Assembly (NCBI GenBank): GCA_007258455.2
Contig: VDFB02000001.1
Coordinates: 17,914,162-17,978,161, forward strand
Length of the DNA stretch: 64,000 nucleotides
From: Sequoia sempervirens
Taxonomy: Eukaryota; Streptophyta; Pinopsida; Cupressales; Cupressaceae
Direction: 5' to 3'
A model generated the notes under the pieces. The model was given only the letters and a program-made list of their open reading frames with translations, made no database searches and was not told the DNA's origin. The position numbers and the translations under genes are program-made. Shown one piece after another: positions 1-12,228 of the stretch (the first letter of the stretch is position 1; the number at the start of each line of letters is the position of its first letter).

Positions 1-148
1 GAATTTGGATGCCAACAATGCAACCTAAATGCACTTTTTATGGATGCAAAATTTGAAACCTAGCATGCAAAGTCAATGCAAGGCTAGATCTATGATTAAA
101 GACTCAAAAATTAGACAATAAAATGTTCCAAAAGCAGGTTCACAAAAA
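1..148 (-). other. 5' leader fragment of a family F retroelement
   Basis: Non-coding. It matches the stretch just inside the right LTR of the complete family F element (about 51787-51941), including the shared words around ATGCACTTTTTATG and CAAAATTTGAAAC. In minus orientation it lies directly downstream of the LTR that starts at 149, so it is the beginning of the interior of an element whose remainder lies left of the window. A degenerate copy of the family's candidate primer-binding site is at about 135-145. Confidence 0.65.
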
Positions 149-223
149 TGAACCATAGATTTTTGGCTTTCTATGGTCTTCTCTAGCTCTTCTAGGGATT
201 TTCAACTAAAGGGAGAGAGGTAG

Positions 224-1722
224 TGGTGCAAGAGCACCTACACCTCATCCTCCATTTTTTCTCATTTGATGAAAACATGTTGTTAGGAGGTTAGAATGAG
301 TATTTTTGAGTCTTTTATCATTAATAACATCAATCAAGACCATTGAGCAAGATCTAGGGTGAGTTTTTGAGTTTTGAGTCAAAATGTGCAACAATGCAAT
401 CTTGCACTAAAAGTTGCTTTTGTAGCCTTTGAAGGCAAAAATGTGAATTTTTATGTAAGTGTGCAAGGTTTGGGGTCTTAAAACTGTAATAAGGCTGTTT
501 CAAGGTTATTTGAAGGGTTGTTAAGGTCTTAGGTATTTAGAATTGCAAAGTTGCTTCAAAATGCAAAGTTGTGATAAGGAAATTTGGCGTAAAATCAACA
601 TTAATGATGTAATCTCATTAACTAATGGTTCCCTCCTTCAAAAATCAGCTGAGGGAAGTTTTAAATGATGGGAAAAAAGTTTAAAAAGCCTCCATTGGGT
701 CGAGGTTGGGCTGTTGTTGGCAGTTTTGAAGTTTTGAAGCATTTAATAAGAAGAAAATTGTGTTTTTTCTATTTTTTACAACATTTTTTCCTGATCCCGT
801 GCTTGGTACAGTCTTGTACGTTATTGTACGGACTCCAAATTGGAATAGTTTGAAATAGGGAAGAGCCTACTTTATCTTGGTGATTATTTGGCTTGTTTCT
901 ATTAAAAATTGAATAAGTTACATCAATTTTAGTGAAAGGGGGTCTGAAATCTTGAAAAACAAGGGTTTGGTCACCAAAATGGATGTAATTCCCATTTCCA
1001 CCATGGGAAAAATATAAAAAGTGGTGGATTGGTAGATTAGGACTCTTTTACATGCTGAAATTGGTTTCATATTTAAAAATGGAGGTTTGCAAAATTTATG
1101 TGATGCCCTAGGTCTGGTTTCACCTTGAAACAGTCCAGAAAATGATCATTTGTAAGCATTTCTTTCAATTTCTGATAATTTGAGTAAATAGAAAGGATGA
1201 AACATGTGAAATGGGAGTTGGAGAACCTGTTGGATTATTTTAAATGCATTATGGGTGTTGGGGTGTGCCTTGAAAAGTTGAAAGCTCCCTTGTACATGCC
1301 TAGTTAAGCCTTGTTTATGGCTTGTAAATCAATCTTTTGATACATTTGTTTTGGGTATTTGATCCCATGCTGTTCGGAACTTGTGGGGGATCTTGTTAGA
1401 AGTCTAAAACATGATTTCATTTTCTAGTTAATTCCTTTAATAAGTTTTTATTTTGACCATCCTATTTGGCAATGTTGCAAGGTTGCATGGGCTTGTGTAA
1501 GAGTGATGAGAGAATGGGAATTTTTTATTGTAAAGTCAGGTTATTTGGTCTTGTCTTGACATTTTCAGAGTGTACACAATATCCCCAAGTCCTTCAAACA
1601 TGTCTCTCTGTGTGAGTTGAGTTGGGTGATCAAGTTTCTTGTTGGAAGGAATAGTGAAGTTGATGTATGCATTTAGACAAGCTATTGGAAAAAGGTATTG
1701 CTTCCCCTACCACTCTGCATCA
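224..1722 (+). repeat. 5' LTR of the GAG-PRO element
   Basis: It starts TGGTGCAAGAGCACC and ends CTCTGCATCA, giving TG...CA termini. It is 1499 bp against 1496 bp for the partner at 4001-5496, with scattered substitutions and short indels. Small ORFs inside it (for example at 665-853) show no protein features and are not called. Confidence 0.9.
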
Positions 1723-1725
1723 TAG

Positions 1726-1737
1726 TGGTATCAGAGC
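1726..1737 (+). other. Primer-binding site, Met-initiator tRNA type
   Basis: TGGTATCAGAGC lies three bases after the 5' LTR. It is the usual complement of the 3' end of plant initiator tRNA-Met and sets the direction of the element. Confidence 0.9.
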
Positions 1738-1792
1738 AGGGAGTAGGTTTTGTTTGCATTTTGCAGGTTGAAGAAAAGGAAAGGTTGACAAG

Positions 1793-3424
1793 ATGCCTCC
1801 AAAGAGAAAATATATGGCTAAAGAGATGAGGGAGATGAAGGAAAGGCATGCAAGAGAACTCAAAGAGTTGGAAGAGAGAGTCATAGCCCTAGAGACAAAC
1901 AAGAGAAGAGATACTGAAGAGAGTGAGCCAGAAGAAGAGGAAGATGAGGAGTTTGAAGAAATGGAAGAAGAACTTGATCCAGAAGACCAAAGAATGGCAA
2001 AGTTGCTGAAGGCAGTGAAAGGTGACAAGCCTAAGGTAAAACTTGATGTTTCTAAATATGGTGGTAGTCTAAATGATGAAGAACTACTTGATTGGATTGC
2101 TGCATTAGATAACCATTTTGAATGTGAAGAATTTCCCAAGGAGCAAAGAGTAAGGATTGCAAAGACTAAGTTTCAGGGTCATGCTTTGGTATGGTGGAAT
2201 TACTTTCAGTCTGAGAGGAGGAAACAAGGAAAGTCTAAGATCACATCATGGGACAAGATGATATCTAAACTCAAAGGTAAATTCTTACCCAAAGATCACC
2301 AAATTCAAATGTTTAAAAAATTGCAAAGTTTGAGGCCAAGGGAAATGGATATTAAGTCCTATACTGAGGAGTTTTATAAATTAAGTTTGAGGTCTAGTCA
2401 TCATGAGAATGAGGATGAAAAAATTGCTAGATATATTGGTTGTTTGAGGCTTAATATACAGGATGAATTGGTTTTGGATAACCCTAGGAGTGTAGAGGAT
2501 TGTTATCAAATGGCAATCAAGGTGGAGGAGAAGCTTAAAAGGAGACAAGAGAAAGCAGTAAAAGGAAGAGGTGGTCCTAGTGCAAGAGGAAGAGGAATAC
2601 CTTCTTCACCAAAGAAGCAAAATGAAGATCAAGGAGCAAACAAAGGTAAAGATCACAATGATTCTAGAGGTGGTTTTGGTTTTAGAGGTAGATGAAGGTT
2701 TGGTATTGGTAGAGGTTCTAATGATTTTGTAGGAAGGTGCTACACATGCAATGAGTTTGGCCATCCTTCATGGAAGTGTCCTGAGAGGGTTGGTAGTTCT
2801 TCTAGTGGAGAAAAGAAGATTGATAGAAGAGCACAATTGGTACAGGAAGAGGAGTGTGAAAGTCATTGTTCTCCAAGTAGGAATGTAGATCCTGAGGTTG
2901 GGGATATGTTGATGGTGAGAAAAACAATCTTGAAGGCAGCAAAAGAGGAGGCACCTTTACAAAGGAAAAGTCTCTTCAAGACAAATTGTAAGTGCAAGGA
3001 CAAGGTATGTAGAGTGGTCATTGATTCTGGCTCAACTGAAAACATGGTGTCATGTGAAATGGTCAACAAGTTAGGATTGAAAAAGATTCCTCATGAATGT
3101 CCCTATAAAATATCATGGTTAACTAATGATCAATCTTTATTGGTGAATGAAAAGGCTGTAGTGGATTTTCAAATTGGTGGTTATCATGATAGTGTTGTGT
3201 GTGATGTTCTTCCAATGGACTGTTGTCATCTCTTATTAGGTAGACCTTGGCAATATGACAAGAGGGCATTGTATGATGGTAGGGAAAATACTTACACCAT
3301 AGTTCAAGATGGTCATTCTTTTGTGTTAACTCCTCTTGTAGAAGATATCAAAGGTAAGGAAAAAAGTAATAATGTGTGGCAAGAAGGAACCTATAAATGT
3401 GATAAAGGAAAACAAATATTCTGA
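1793..3424 (+). pseudogene. gag-protease ORF with one premature stop
   Basis: The ATG at 1793 opens a Ty3/gypsy gag. The first 70 residues are a charged, Glu-rich coiled-coil-like stretch. A capsid-type region follows with the typical words ALVWWNYF and SYTEEFYKLS, then an Arg/Gly-rich tail. A TGA at 2693-2695, most simply an old CGA arginine codon, ends the frame at 300 residues. The same frame then continues through a CCHC zinc knuckle (2738-2779, C-x2-C-x4-H-x4-C) and an aspartic protease. The protease has DSGS at 3023-3034 and LLLGRPWQYD about 70 residues later, the second conserved retropepsin segment. The frame closes before 3424. In a living element this would be one gag-pro polyprotein making the particle shell and the maturation enzyme. 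Confidence 0.88.
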
Positions 3425-3950
3425 TCATGTAATCAGTTCTAAGACTGAAAATGCAGGGATAACAGATGTAAAGGAAAATACAGAGGTAAAGAAGGTGAGG
3501 ATAGTGATTTTGCATGAGAATGTGCTAGTAGGAACCATTGAATGCCCTGTGGTTTTGAATATAGTTGAGAAAAAAGTAAATTTTGCAGGAAATATAGTAC
3601 CTAAGTCTGATCTGACAGTGACAAAACAACTTGATGAGGCAATGAGTGAAAGACAAGAAAAACAGGGACAAAAAGATAGTTGCAAGCATGAAGGTGACAA
3701 AGGAAACAAAAAAGATCATAGAGTTACTAATACTTATTTGTATGCAGGTGAAAAACACAGTAAACAACTCAATCTTGGTCAGGGAAAAGATAAAAGGTTG
3801 TTTGCAGGTCTGAGGACAGAGATGAGGGAAAATGCATGTATCAATACATTCCAAAATTATAGAAGTGTAGGGCTATTTGTAGTTCCATTTTATATGAACC
3901 AGTGGAGTGGATTTTTGGATCAGTTGACCTTGTTTGAAACTTGGAGATAG
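3372..3950 (+). pseudogene. Post-protease ORF, polymerase domains absent
   Basis: This reading frame overlaps the end of the protease frame and runs to a stop at 3950, about 190 residues, Lys/Glu-rich. It probably continues the polyprotein after a frameshift near 3372-3424. Where gypsy elements carry reverse transcriptase, RNase H and integrase, only this low-complexity stretch is seen before the purine tract. I recognise no catalytic motif. It may be a linker left after deletion of pol, or a spacer specific to this non-autonomous family. Confidence 0.5.
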
Positions 3951-3986
3951 TGGTATCAAACATAACTCATGAGGCATGAGTCTTTT

Positions 3987-3997
3987 CTAGGGGGGGT
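3987..3997 (+). other. Polypurine tract
   Basis: CTAGGGGGGG lies immediately before the 3' LTR, the expected place for the plus-strand priming tract. Confidence 0.75.
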
Positions 3998-4000
3998 GTA

Positions 4001-5496
4001 TGGTGCAAGAGCACCTACACCTCATCCTCCATTTTTGCTCATTTGATGAAAACATGTTGTTAGGAGGTTAGAATGAGTATTTTTGAGTCTTTTTATCATT
4101 AATAACATCAATCAAGGCCATTGAGCAAGATCTAGGGTGACTTTTTGAGTTTTGAGTCAAAATGTGCAACAATGCAATCTTGCACTAAAAGTTGCTTTTG
4201 TAGCCTTTGAAGGAAAAATGTTAATTTTTATGTAAGTGTGCAAGGTTTGGGGTCTTAAAACTTTAATAAGGCTGTTTCAAGGCTATTTTAATGGTTTTTA
4301 AGGTCTTAGGTCTTTAGGATTGCAAAGTTGCTTCAAAATGCAAAGTTGTGATAAGGAAATTTGGCGTAAAATCAACATTAATGATGTAATCTCATTAACT
4401 AATGGTTCCCTCCTTCAAAAATCAGTTGAAGGCAGTTTTAAATGATGAGAAACAAGTTTAAAAATCCTCCCTTGGGTCGAGGTTGGGCTGTTGTTGGCAG
4501 TTTTGAAGTTTTGAAGCATTTAATAAGAAGAAAATTGTGTTTTTTCTATTTTTTACAGCATTTTTTTCTGATCCTGTGCTTGGTACGGTATGGTACATAA
4601 TTGTACGGACTCCAAATTGGAATGGTTTGAAATATGGAAGAGTTTAATTTCTTTTGGTGGTGATTTGGCTCGTTTTTATTAAAAATTGAATAAGTTACAT
4701 CAATTTTAGTGAAAGTGGGTCTGAAATCTTGCAAAACAAGGGTTTGGTCACCAAAATGGATGTAATTCCCATTTCCACCATGGGAAAAATATAAAAAGTT
4801 GTGGATTGGTATATTTAGGACTCCTTTACATGCTGAATTTTTTTTCATATTTAAAAATTGAGGTTTTCAAAAGTTATGTGATGCCCTAGGTTTGGTTTTA
4901 CCTTGAAACACTGCATAAAATGATCATTTGTAAGCATTTCTTTCATTTTATGATAATTTGAGTAAATAGAATGGATGAAACATGTGAAATGGTTGAGAAC
5001 CTATTGGATTATTTTAAATGAATTATGGGTGTTTTGGTGTGCCTTGACAAGTTGATAGCTTCCTTGTACATGCCTAGTTAAGCCTTGTTTATGGCTTGTA
5101 AATCAATCTTTTGATACATTTGTTTCTGGTATTTGATCCCATGCTTTTGGGAACTTGTGGGGGATATTGTTAGAAGTATAAAACATGATTTAATTTTCTG
5201 GTTAATTCCTTTAATAATTTTTTATTTTTACTGTCCTATTTGGCAATGTTGCAAGGTTGCATGGGCTTGTGTAAGAGTGATGAGAGAATGGGAGTTTTTG
5301 AGTGTAAAGTCAAGTTATTTGGTCTTGTCTTGACATTTTGAGAATGTACACAGTATCCCCAAGTACTTCAAACATTTCTAGTTGTGTGAGTTGAGTTGGG
5401 TGATCAAGTTTCTTGTTGGAAGGAATAGTGAAGTTGATGTATGCATTTAGACAAGCTATTGGAAAAAGGTATTGCTTCCCCTGCCACTCTGCATCA
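4001..5496 (+). repeat. 3' LTR of the GAG-PRO element
   Basis: It starts TGGTGCAAGAGCACC and ends CTCTGCATCA, directly followed by the GGTAG duplication. It is collinear with 224-1722 over its full length. Small differences, such as the shortened stretch near 4990, show that some time has passed since insertion. Confidence 0.9.
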
Positions 5497-7173
5497 GGTA
5501 GGGAAAAAAATGCTAAAGGGTTCATTCAAATTATATTATCTGTGATGTTATATTAACTAAATAGAGTGATCTAAGTGCAATTAAGCTATGAAATTGATTG
5601 AATATGAATGCAAAACCTAAGAAACAAGTGATGTTTGAAAACACATTGTGTCATGCAACAATGAACTAGGAATGAATGCAAAACTTAATAAAAATGAAAA
5701 AAACTGAAAGTGTGCACCTGAGATGTTGAAGGAAGCTTGAAATGACATTTTAAATGCTACTAATGCTAAAATTTATGCCTATTGGGATTCATTTTCCATT
5801 CTGGGTGAATCAGTCCCAGTTCTAGAAAACTATACTGGGGCCCGTTTTAGCCAAATGGGTGTTTGAATCTACAAAAATATTTATGAAACATGTATAGTGG
5901 GACTCATTTTCCACTAATGGAGAATTATTCCACTTTGGACTTTTTGAAAACTTAAAAATAGAATCTAGAGCTCCTAGTTTGCTCAATCTGCACCTCTAGG
6001 TACCTTGATCTGAAACCTTGATTTCTGAAGCTGTAAATGAATGTTTATGTAGATTTTGGCCTTGAAAAAGTGGATATCACTTCAACAATTTTACAACCTA
6101 ATCTTCAATAATTTCCAATCCATCCATGCACCTAAATCTACAAACACACAAAGAAAGAGAGAGAAAATGTTAATTGTTAGAGCATGGGGGTTTGGCTTGG
6201 TCAAACCCCTTTTAGGTAATTAAACCAAAATGATAAAAAACTTAATGAAACATGTAATGATGGAATAGAAACCTTGCCTTGATGATTGATTTTGAATTTT
6301 GACATTAAAAGATGAAGATTTTTCCCTTGAATGTTTAAAGAAGCTATTTCAATGACTTGGAATGATAAAACCTTAGCTTGCTTGACTTGAAAACATGATG
6401 AATGATAATGAGATCTGAATTAGAGTACAGAGACTTATATTTATAGGAAATTCACCTTATTTTCTCTTTAGTTGGATCCCTAAGGTTGACATGGATAAAA
6501 ATTAAACTTAAAACCTATTTTTTCCCGCTCAAACCCTAGAAATGGCTCAAAATGGGACTCATTTGCCACTAATGGAAAATGGGTCCTACATGGGCCATTT
6601 TTGCTAGCTGGAATGCCGAGAAGTAAGAAAATTAGGTTTATATGATGACTATGTTGGGTATTTCATCAAATTATGCATCGGGATGCACAATGTAGGTTAA
6701 TAGGAGCCTATTAATTATGATGTAAAGAGTAATTAGCTTGGCTTGGGACACAAAATTTAATGTGAAAATGTGATTAAATAAACTTTTTAGCACTAAAATG
6801 AGGACCACATAGCCAAGGAGGGAGCAAGAACCAATGTGAATGTGCAAGACACATTACAACACTAGTTTATCATTAAATTTGTTTTACAAGAATTCTAAAT
6901 TGATGTGATAATGTTATTAAATACATTTTATAATGTTGAATTAGGGATAAATGGGTTCATTAAGTCTAGAAAAGCGTGAAAGCATCTTACAACACTTTAC
7001 AACACCTTTACAAGACATTGTTAAAATCATGTTATTCAATTTATAAGGGTCCAAGGCCTAGTGTGGATGCATAAAATGCCTCAGAGCACTTGAATCAAGG
7101 CCTCATTAAGACCAACTTATCATGAATTAATTCCATGTCAAGCAAAGGGTACTTTTTTCTACGACACAATCAC

Positions 7174-7800
7174 AAAAATGAAAATTAAACTACTTGACTA
7201 GATATTCAAAATAAAAAGAATGAATTATTGAAAGTATATTTGGAAAGTGAATCACCAAATAAAGCTTCTTCTCCATAAATAAACTTGCAAACAATGATAA
7301 AATAAAATAAAATTGTGTGGTTATTTGAGGGGCCTACCTCAATCAAACCCCTATTTTTCTCTAATAGTCTCCATGACAGTCAAGATTTAACTGATATTAG
7401 AAAGATAAAATTCTAAATTCTTTCACATGAAAGTAGGATTGCTAACAATATAGAAAATAAGTACACTATGCTAACACTTGAAATCTTCCAATGAAACCAA
7501 GAAAATTGATAAAATGACGAGAAGGGGAACAATAATATATGAAAAAAGTTATTTGAAAGTTCCTTCAAACCCCCAAGAAGAATGTTATTTCCTCAACCTT
7601 ATTATTCTTCATAGTCTCACAAAGGTGGTGATAAGAAAATGTTCAAGAAAATGGCATGTACATTAGTGGTATATCTTTTTGGTTGCAAAAATCATCTTTC
7701 ATTTTAGTTTTCAAACAAAATATTTTAGGAGAAAAATAATTTTTAAGAAGAATTTTTTTTATAAAATAACATATTCAAATATATCATCAAATTTGCTTGT
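7174..7800. repeat. Unclassified direct repeat, copy 1
   Basis: It begins ACAAAAATGAAAATTAAACTA and is matched, with many substitutions and indels, by 9332-9850 continuing at 24743-24800. It carries no coding signal. It preserves the uninterrupted version of the site where the plus-strand family F element entered copy 2. Its nature (old LTR, MITE or other) is unknown. Confidence 0.7.
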
Positions 7801-9331
7801 TTTCATGCATAAGTTAGGTATTTTTGAGGTAGAATTTAGATGTTTATATAGGAGAAGTTAGAGGATATTTTTTCTCAACTTACGAGACTATCCTCAAATA
7901 TAAAACAAGAGGAGGAACAATCATGTTAGGATAATTCTAGTTTAATTGGGCTACACATGATAGAACATATGTTGTATGTACCTTTCTTCTTTCAACCATA
8001 GGGCCAAGTGAAAAAATAGGAGGTATGAATGAAAGATGGGGTGTTATTATTGCATGGAATAGTTCTCATCCTATGGTTTTTCTTCCCCTTTCCTACCAAA
8101 GGGGAGAAGTAGGAATGGTTAGAGCCATGGGAGGAAATAAAACTTGTGGAGAGTATATTTGCAACATGGGTACCTTTCCATGGCTTGTTCTACTAATATA
8201 TGAAGAAAAATAAGGAATAAATAAAGGTTTTGGGACTTTAGGAGGAATTGGTGATCATCACAATGGAGTATGCTTGTCCTTAGCCATCAAAGTGGTAGAT
8301 AAGGAGAGATGTGTGCTATAATGGATAGTTAATCAAATGGAAAGTGATTGCAAGAAAGGGAGAAGAGGGTGTTAAATAAGACGATCTTGAACAACTCACT
8401 TTGAACTCTGAATAAAATTTAAATATGAAGTCTCCATTAGCTTGTAAGGGTTCTATACATGAAGGAAAAAAGTGATAAAGATAGAAGCCACCATGAAAGA
8501 TAAGTGGTTTTTATCTAATTTTTTGGATAGTGTGTATTGTGCCTTTGTGTGAAAGTGTTGAATATTTGTAAAATATAAAAATGACCACTTCCACATAACT
8601 TATCCATGGAATGCCTAACTTGACATGGAATAAGTCAAATTAAGGGATGATAGAGAATATGGTTTCCATGCACTTAGGTGTAATCTAGATCGACAATGTG
8701 ATGAAACCCATAGTTGGAATAGACAAGCCATCAACAATACATAAGAATATTGACTTGGATCATCAAAATTGTCTCGTTGGAATTAGTTAATAAAGGGATT
8801 CTTCTCTACCATAACATTGATGGGCTTCTTGTAGGGTCAACTAGTTCTCCATTAAATTTTTCATGTTAAAGTGATAGGTTCACCAAAATATGATATAAAT
8901 GGAAATTTTATTCTTATAAAGAACACATAACTTTCTTGGAGAATAAATCCACCTATTACATTAGTATGAATCGACATCTTTAAAAAAATTTGGATTATCC
9001 TTTTTTAGAGAATTTGTAATTGAGCTAAAAATTATGAATTACAATATCAAATGTTTAACTACAAAATATTGATGAAAATATCTCTCTATAAGAGATAAAT
9101 TACAAAATTATTTCAACAAAAATGAAAATTATTAATTCTAAGGAACATGTGGTATTTTTTGTGAATCCTCTATCGAGCTAACACTCGCATGCCACATGTA
9201 TGTTCTTGTGGCATGCTATCATCTAGTATAGAGGCTTGACATATAAAGCATGGTCAAATCTAAAAAATATGCTTGCAAATAGAGAAGGAAAATAGTGATT
9301 TTATAGAACATAAAAAATGTTTAAGGTGACA
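7801..9331. other. Non-coding spacer between the direct repeats
   Basis: About 1.5 kb of AT-rich sequence. Only short ORFs occur (for example 8025-8213), without recognisable domains. I see no RNA gene, LTR ends or tandem repeat. Confidence 0.5.
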
Positions 9332-9850
9332 AAAATGAAAATTAAACTAGTTAACTAGATATTGAAAATAAAAAAACCAAATTTTGAAAGGATATTTAGA
9401 AATTATATCACCAAATAAAGATTATTCTTTAAAAATAAACTTGTAAACAATGAAAATATAAAATAAAATTGTGTGCTTATTTGAGGGGCCTACCTTAATC
9501 AAACCCTCATTTTTCTCTTCTAAATTTTAAATTCTTTGACATGGACAATGATTGATAATAATATAGAAAATAAGTACACTATGTTAACACTTGAAATCTT
9601 ACAATAAAACTAATAAATAAACAAAATGAAGAGAAAGGGAACAATATGATTGGAACAAAATCACCTAAAAGTTCCTTGAAACCCCCCAAAAGAATGTTGT
9701 TTCCTCAATCTTATCATTCTCCATAGTCTCGCAAAGGTGGTAACAAAATGTTTAATAAAATGACATGAATATTGGAGGTTTATCTTGTTGGTAGAAAAAA
9801 TCATCTTTATTTTTATTTTTTCAAAACTTATAGTTTAAAATAAAATAATT
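9332..9850. repeat. Unclassified direct repeat, copy 2 (left part)
   Basis: Second copy of the 7174-7800 repeat. It is broken after TAATT at 9850 by the element at 9851-24737 and resumes at 24743 for about 60 bp. The match to copy 1 runs on both sides of the insertion, so the break is due to the insertion. Confidence 0.7.
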
Positions 9851-11328
9851 TGTATAGTGACAGAAAAAGTTGTCTTTTCCTTGCTTGCTTGGATAATTGA
9901 CATTAAAATTGGACTAATGGTGTCTTGGAGTGGTCTTGTAATGTCTTGTACACATTCACATCATTTTAGGACATTTAATTCACTAAATCATGCTTTAATT
10001 TGTCCTTTGCAAGTGTGTTGTAAAGTGTTGTAACACACTTTCACACTTTTCTAGGACTTATTTACTTAATTAAGCCTTATGGGCCCCTTTCTCAATAAAA
10101 TATGCATAATATATACCTTTTTTAAGTGTTGTAAAGTTTTTTAAAGCACTTTCACATTTATCTAGGTGGTCCTAATTCATTGTGGTTTATTAGAATTATT
10201 AACCCCCTTTTTAGGCCTTATTTTGACACCTCCCAAAGATCTCTCCTTACAATCATAAATTAAATATCACATTATTTCATTGGGAAAAATTTGGTCCTGG
10301 TAAGTTGAGCCAGAACCCATTCACACTTGATCATGAATGGGTCCTCCCTTAATAGGAACCCCTTTTCTCAGTTGTTCTGGAATGGGTTTTTGGCCCTCTT
10401 TCAACTCCTCGAAGCTTGGTCTTGGAAACTTACCCAAGACCCATTCACCTTTGGTGGAAAATGGGTCCTCCCTTAATGAGACCCTAATTTTTAAATTTCA
10501 TTTTGGTAGGAATTTAATTGTCTTTCTTTCCAGATTTGGTTTCATCCTTAGTTCTTTGAATTTTAGGGTTAATCTCCTAATTTAGTATAAATAAGGGGTT
10601 AATTCACATTATTTCATCCCAATAAGCTAGCAATTTTGTGTGACTTCATGAGATCAAAATATAGAGCATTAGATCACTTCAAGAGCATCCATATGGCATT
10701 TCAAGTTAGATTTCAAGTCTTTAATGCAACAATTAAAATATCATATCATCATGGAAAGGTTATAATGCATCATTTCATGTTTATGCTTCATTATCTTATT
10801 TCATCATTTGGTTTATTTACCTAAAAGGGGGTTGACTGAGGAAAACCCCCATTCACTAAAAAAAATAAAAAAAAATCTATATTTGAGTGTGTGATTGGAG
10901 ATTTACAAGTTGAAAAGCAAGATTATCATTGAAGTTGTCAAAATTGTCAAAGTTGCAAATTTGTCATTCAAGGTGCAAGAACACGGAAAGAGACCTACAA
11001 AATAGAATACTTCCTTCCAACAATTTATAACAGGGATTTCAATAGTGTAGACATCAAGGTACAAGATCCTAAAATCATTTTTCCAAATCACAAAAGGAAC
11101 CATTCGCCACTAAAGGCGAATGAGTCCTCCATAGCTCAAAAATAACAACTTTGTGGAAAGGTACACAAACTTTTATGCTCTAAAACCATTCCTCATAATT
11201 GTTATAATAATTAGGGTTGATTTCTAGTTGTTATTAGCATCTTACTTTTCATAATTTGAAGTGATTTGGGTTTGGAAAATTGGTGTTCCATCTCACATTT
11301 GGGATAGATCCTATTTTTCCACATATCA
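9851..11328 (+). repeat. 5' LTR of the plus-strand family F relative
   Basis: 1478 bp, beginning TGTATAGTGACAG and ending CACATATCA. It aligns with 23297-24737. It includes the family palindrome at 10313-10344, 10438-10468 and 11096-11127, and the segment CTAAAAGGGGGTTGACTGAGG near 10821, which is the reverse complement of a segment in the minus-strand copies. Confidence 0.75.
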
Positions 11329-12228
11329 TTTTTTGGTAAACCCAACTTGTTCAACATTACACTTTTCTAAATATTTGGATTCCTTGATTGCATTAAAAGT
11401 TAAAATCTTACATTCATTGCATTTAGATTTGCATTGAACTAGGGTTTCTTCTTTTGCATTTAAATCTTGCATACACTATAGGATTTAGATTTGCATTGTT
11501 TTACACATCTTAAATATGAAAATTACAAAAAAAAAAGAAGTCATTTTGCATCTCATTTCGAATTTATTCAATTGCGATTGAAAATCAAAACAAAATTACA
11601 TTTCAATGTGGGTCTTACATTTCACCATTCTATTGCATTTTTAAATTTAATTTATTGAAATTCTAAAGTTGCCTTTCATTGTTTACAACCTAGAACTGAA
11701 AGATATATCTAAAAGCTTGCAAACTATTAAAAAAAAGGTTTAAAAATACCTTACTAGGACCCATTCATCCTTATTGATGAATAGGTTCCTATTGAGATAT
11801 GACTTGAAGCTTCTAGTAGCTGAAAAGACATTAAAATTTAGTCTAGAATCCACATAAAGATCCCATAAAGACCTAGCCAGGACCCATTCGCCCTTACTAG
11901 TGAATGAGTCCCTGTTAGATATTGATATGCAATTTTAGGACATTAAAATATTAGTTTCTAGCTTTTGTTTGGTGCATTCATCTTGTTGTTTTAGTTTCCA
12001 AATTTGTATTTTCATCAAATTCATTGTATTTAGCTTAAATTGCTTTATTTTAGTGCATTGTAAAAATTCAAAATCGCATAAAAACACTTCATTTTCAATT
12101 TATTGCATTGTTTAATAAGTAAATTACAATGTTTAGGTCTGAAATTTTGAAAATGGAGAACTGTTTAGGAAATGTGTGGATGTCTGTATTCTCTTTGGTT
12201 GATGTTTCATATTGTGTTTTTGGAAATG
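11329..12228 (+). other. Non-coding leader with palindrome copies
   Basis: The element's leader, up to the nested insertion. It resembles the reverse complement of 51500-51680 in the minus-strand element. It holds two more family palindromes near 11757-11790 and 11878-11911. No ORF of note. Confidence 0.6.
11334..11345 (+). other. Candidate primer-binding site, not Met-type
   Basis: TGGTAAACCCAA starts five bases after the LTR. The minus-strand family F element has TGGTGAACCTTC in the same place. Position and TGG start fit a primer-binding site, but I cannot name the tRNA. Confidence 0.4.

Larger units (their letters stand above)
224..5496 (+). mobile_element. Ty3/gypsy-type element with only gag and protease
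   Basis: A complete LTR element of 5.27 kb. The two LTRs (224-1722 and 4001-5496) are clearly the same sequence and close to identical. A perfect 5-bp target duplication GGTAG flanks the element at 219-223 and 5497-5501. A Met-initiator-type primer-binding site follows the 5' LTR and a G-tract precedes the 3' LTR. The 2.28-kb interior encodes gag, a zinc knuckle and a retropepsin. No integrase, reverse transcriptase or RNase H can be found in any frame. This fits a non-autonomous gag-only class that would need a polymerase from elsewhere. It is inserted in a family F LTR and is therefore younger than that LTR. Confidence 0.9.
149..7168 (-). repeat. Family F LTR, interrupted by a nested element
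   Basis: This is one LTR in two pieces, 149-223 and 5502-7168, separated by the GAG-PRO element. On the plus strand it starts TGAACCATAGA, as the LTRs at 45776 and 51942 start TGAAC, and it ends ...TACGACACA, where the other copies end ...TATGATGCA. Once the insertion and its duplicated GGTAG are removed it is about 1.74 kb, the same as the other copies. Since leader sequence lies to its left, it is the 5' LTR of a minus-strand element. It contains three copies of the family palindrome (5784-5817, 5899-5931, 6554-6586). No coding sequence is seen. Confidence 0.75.

Noticed and set aside
1720..2139. Minus-strand Ser-rich ORF of 139 residues
   Set aside because: It is the antisense of the Glu/Lys-rich start of gag, and the serine richness is explained by that composition.
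7174..9850. The two direct repeats as LTRs of one element
   Set aside because: I found no TG...CA ends, primer-binding site or purine tract between them, so they are reported only as a direct repeat pair.
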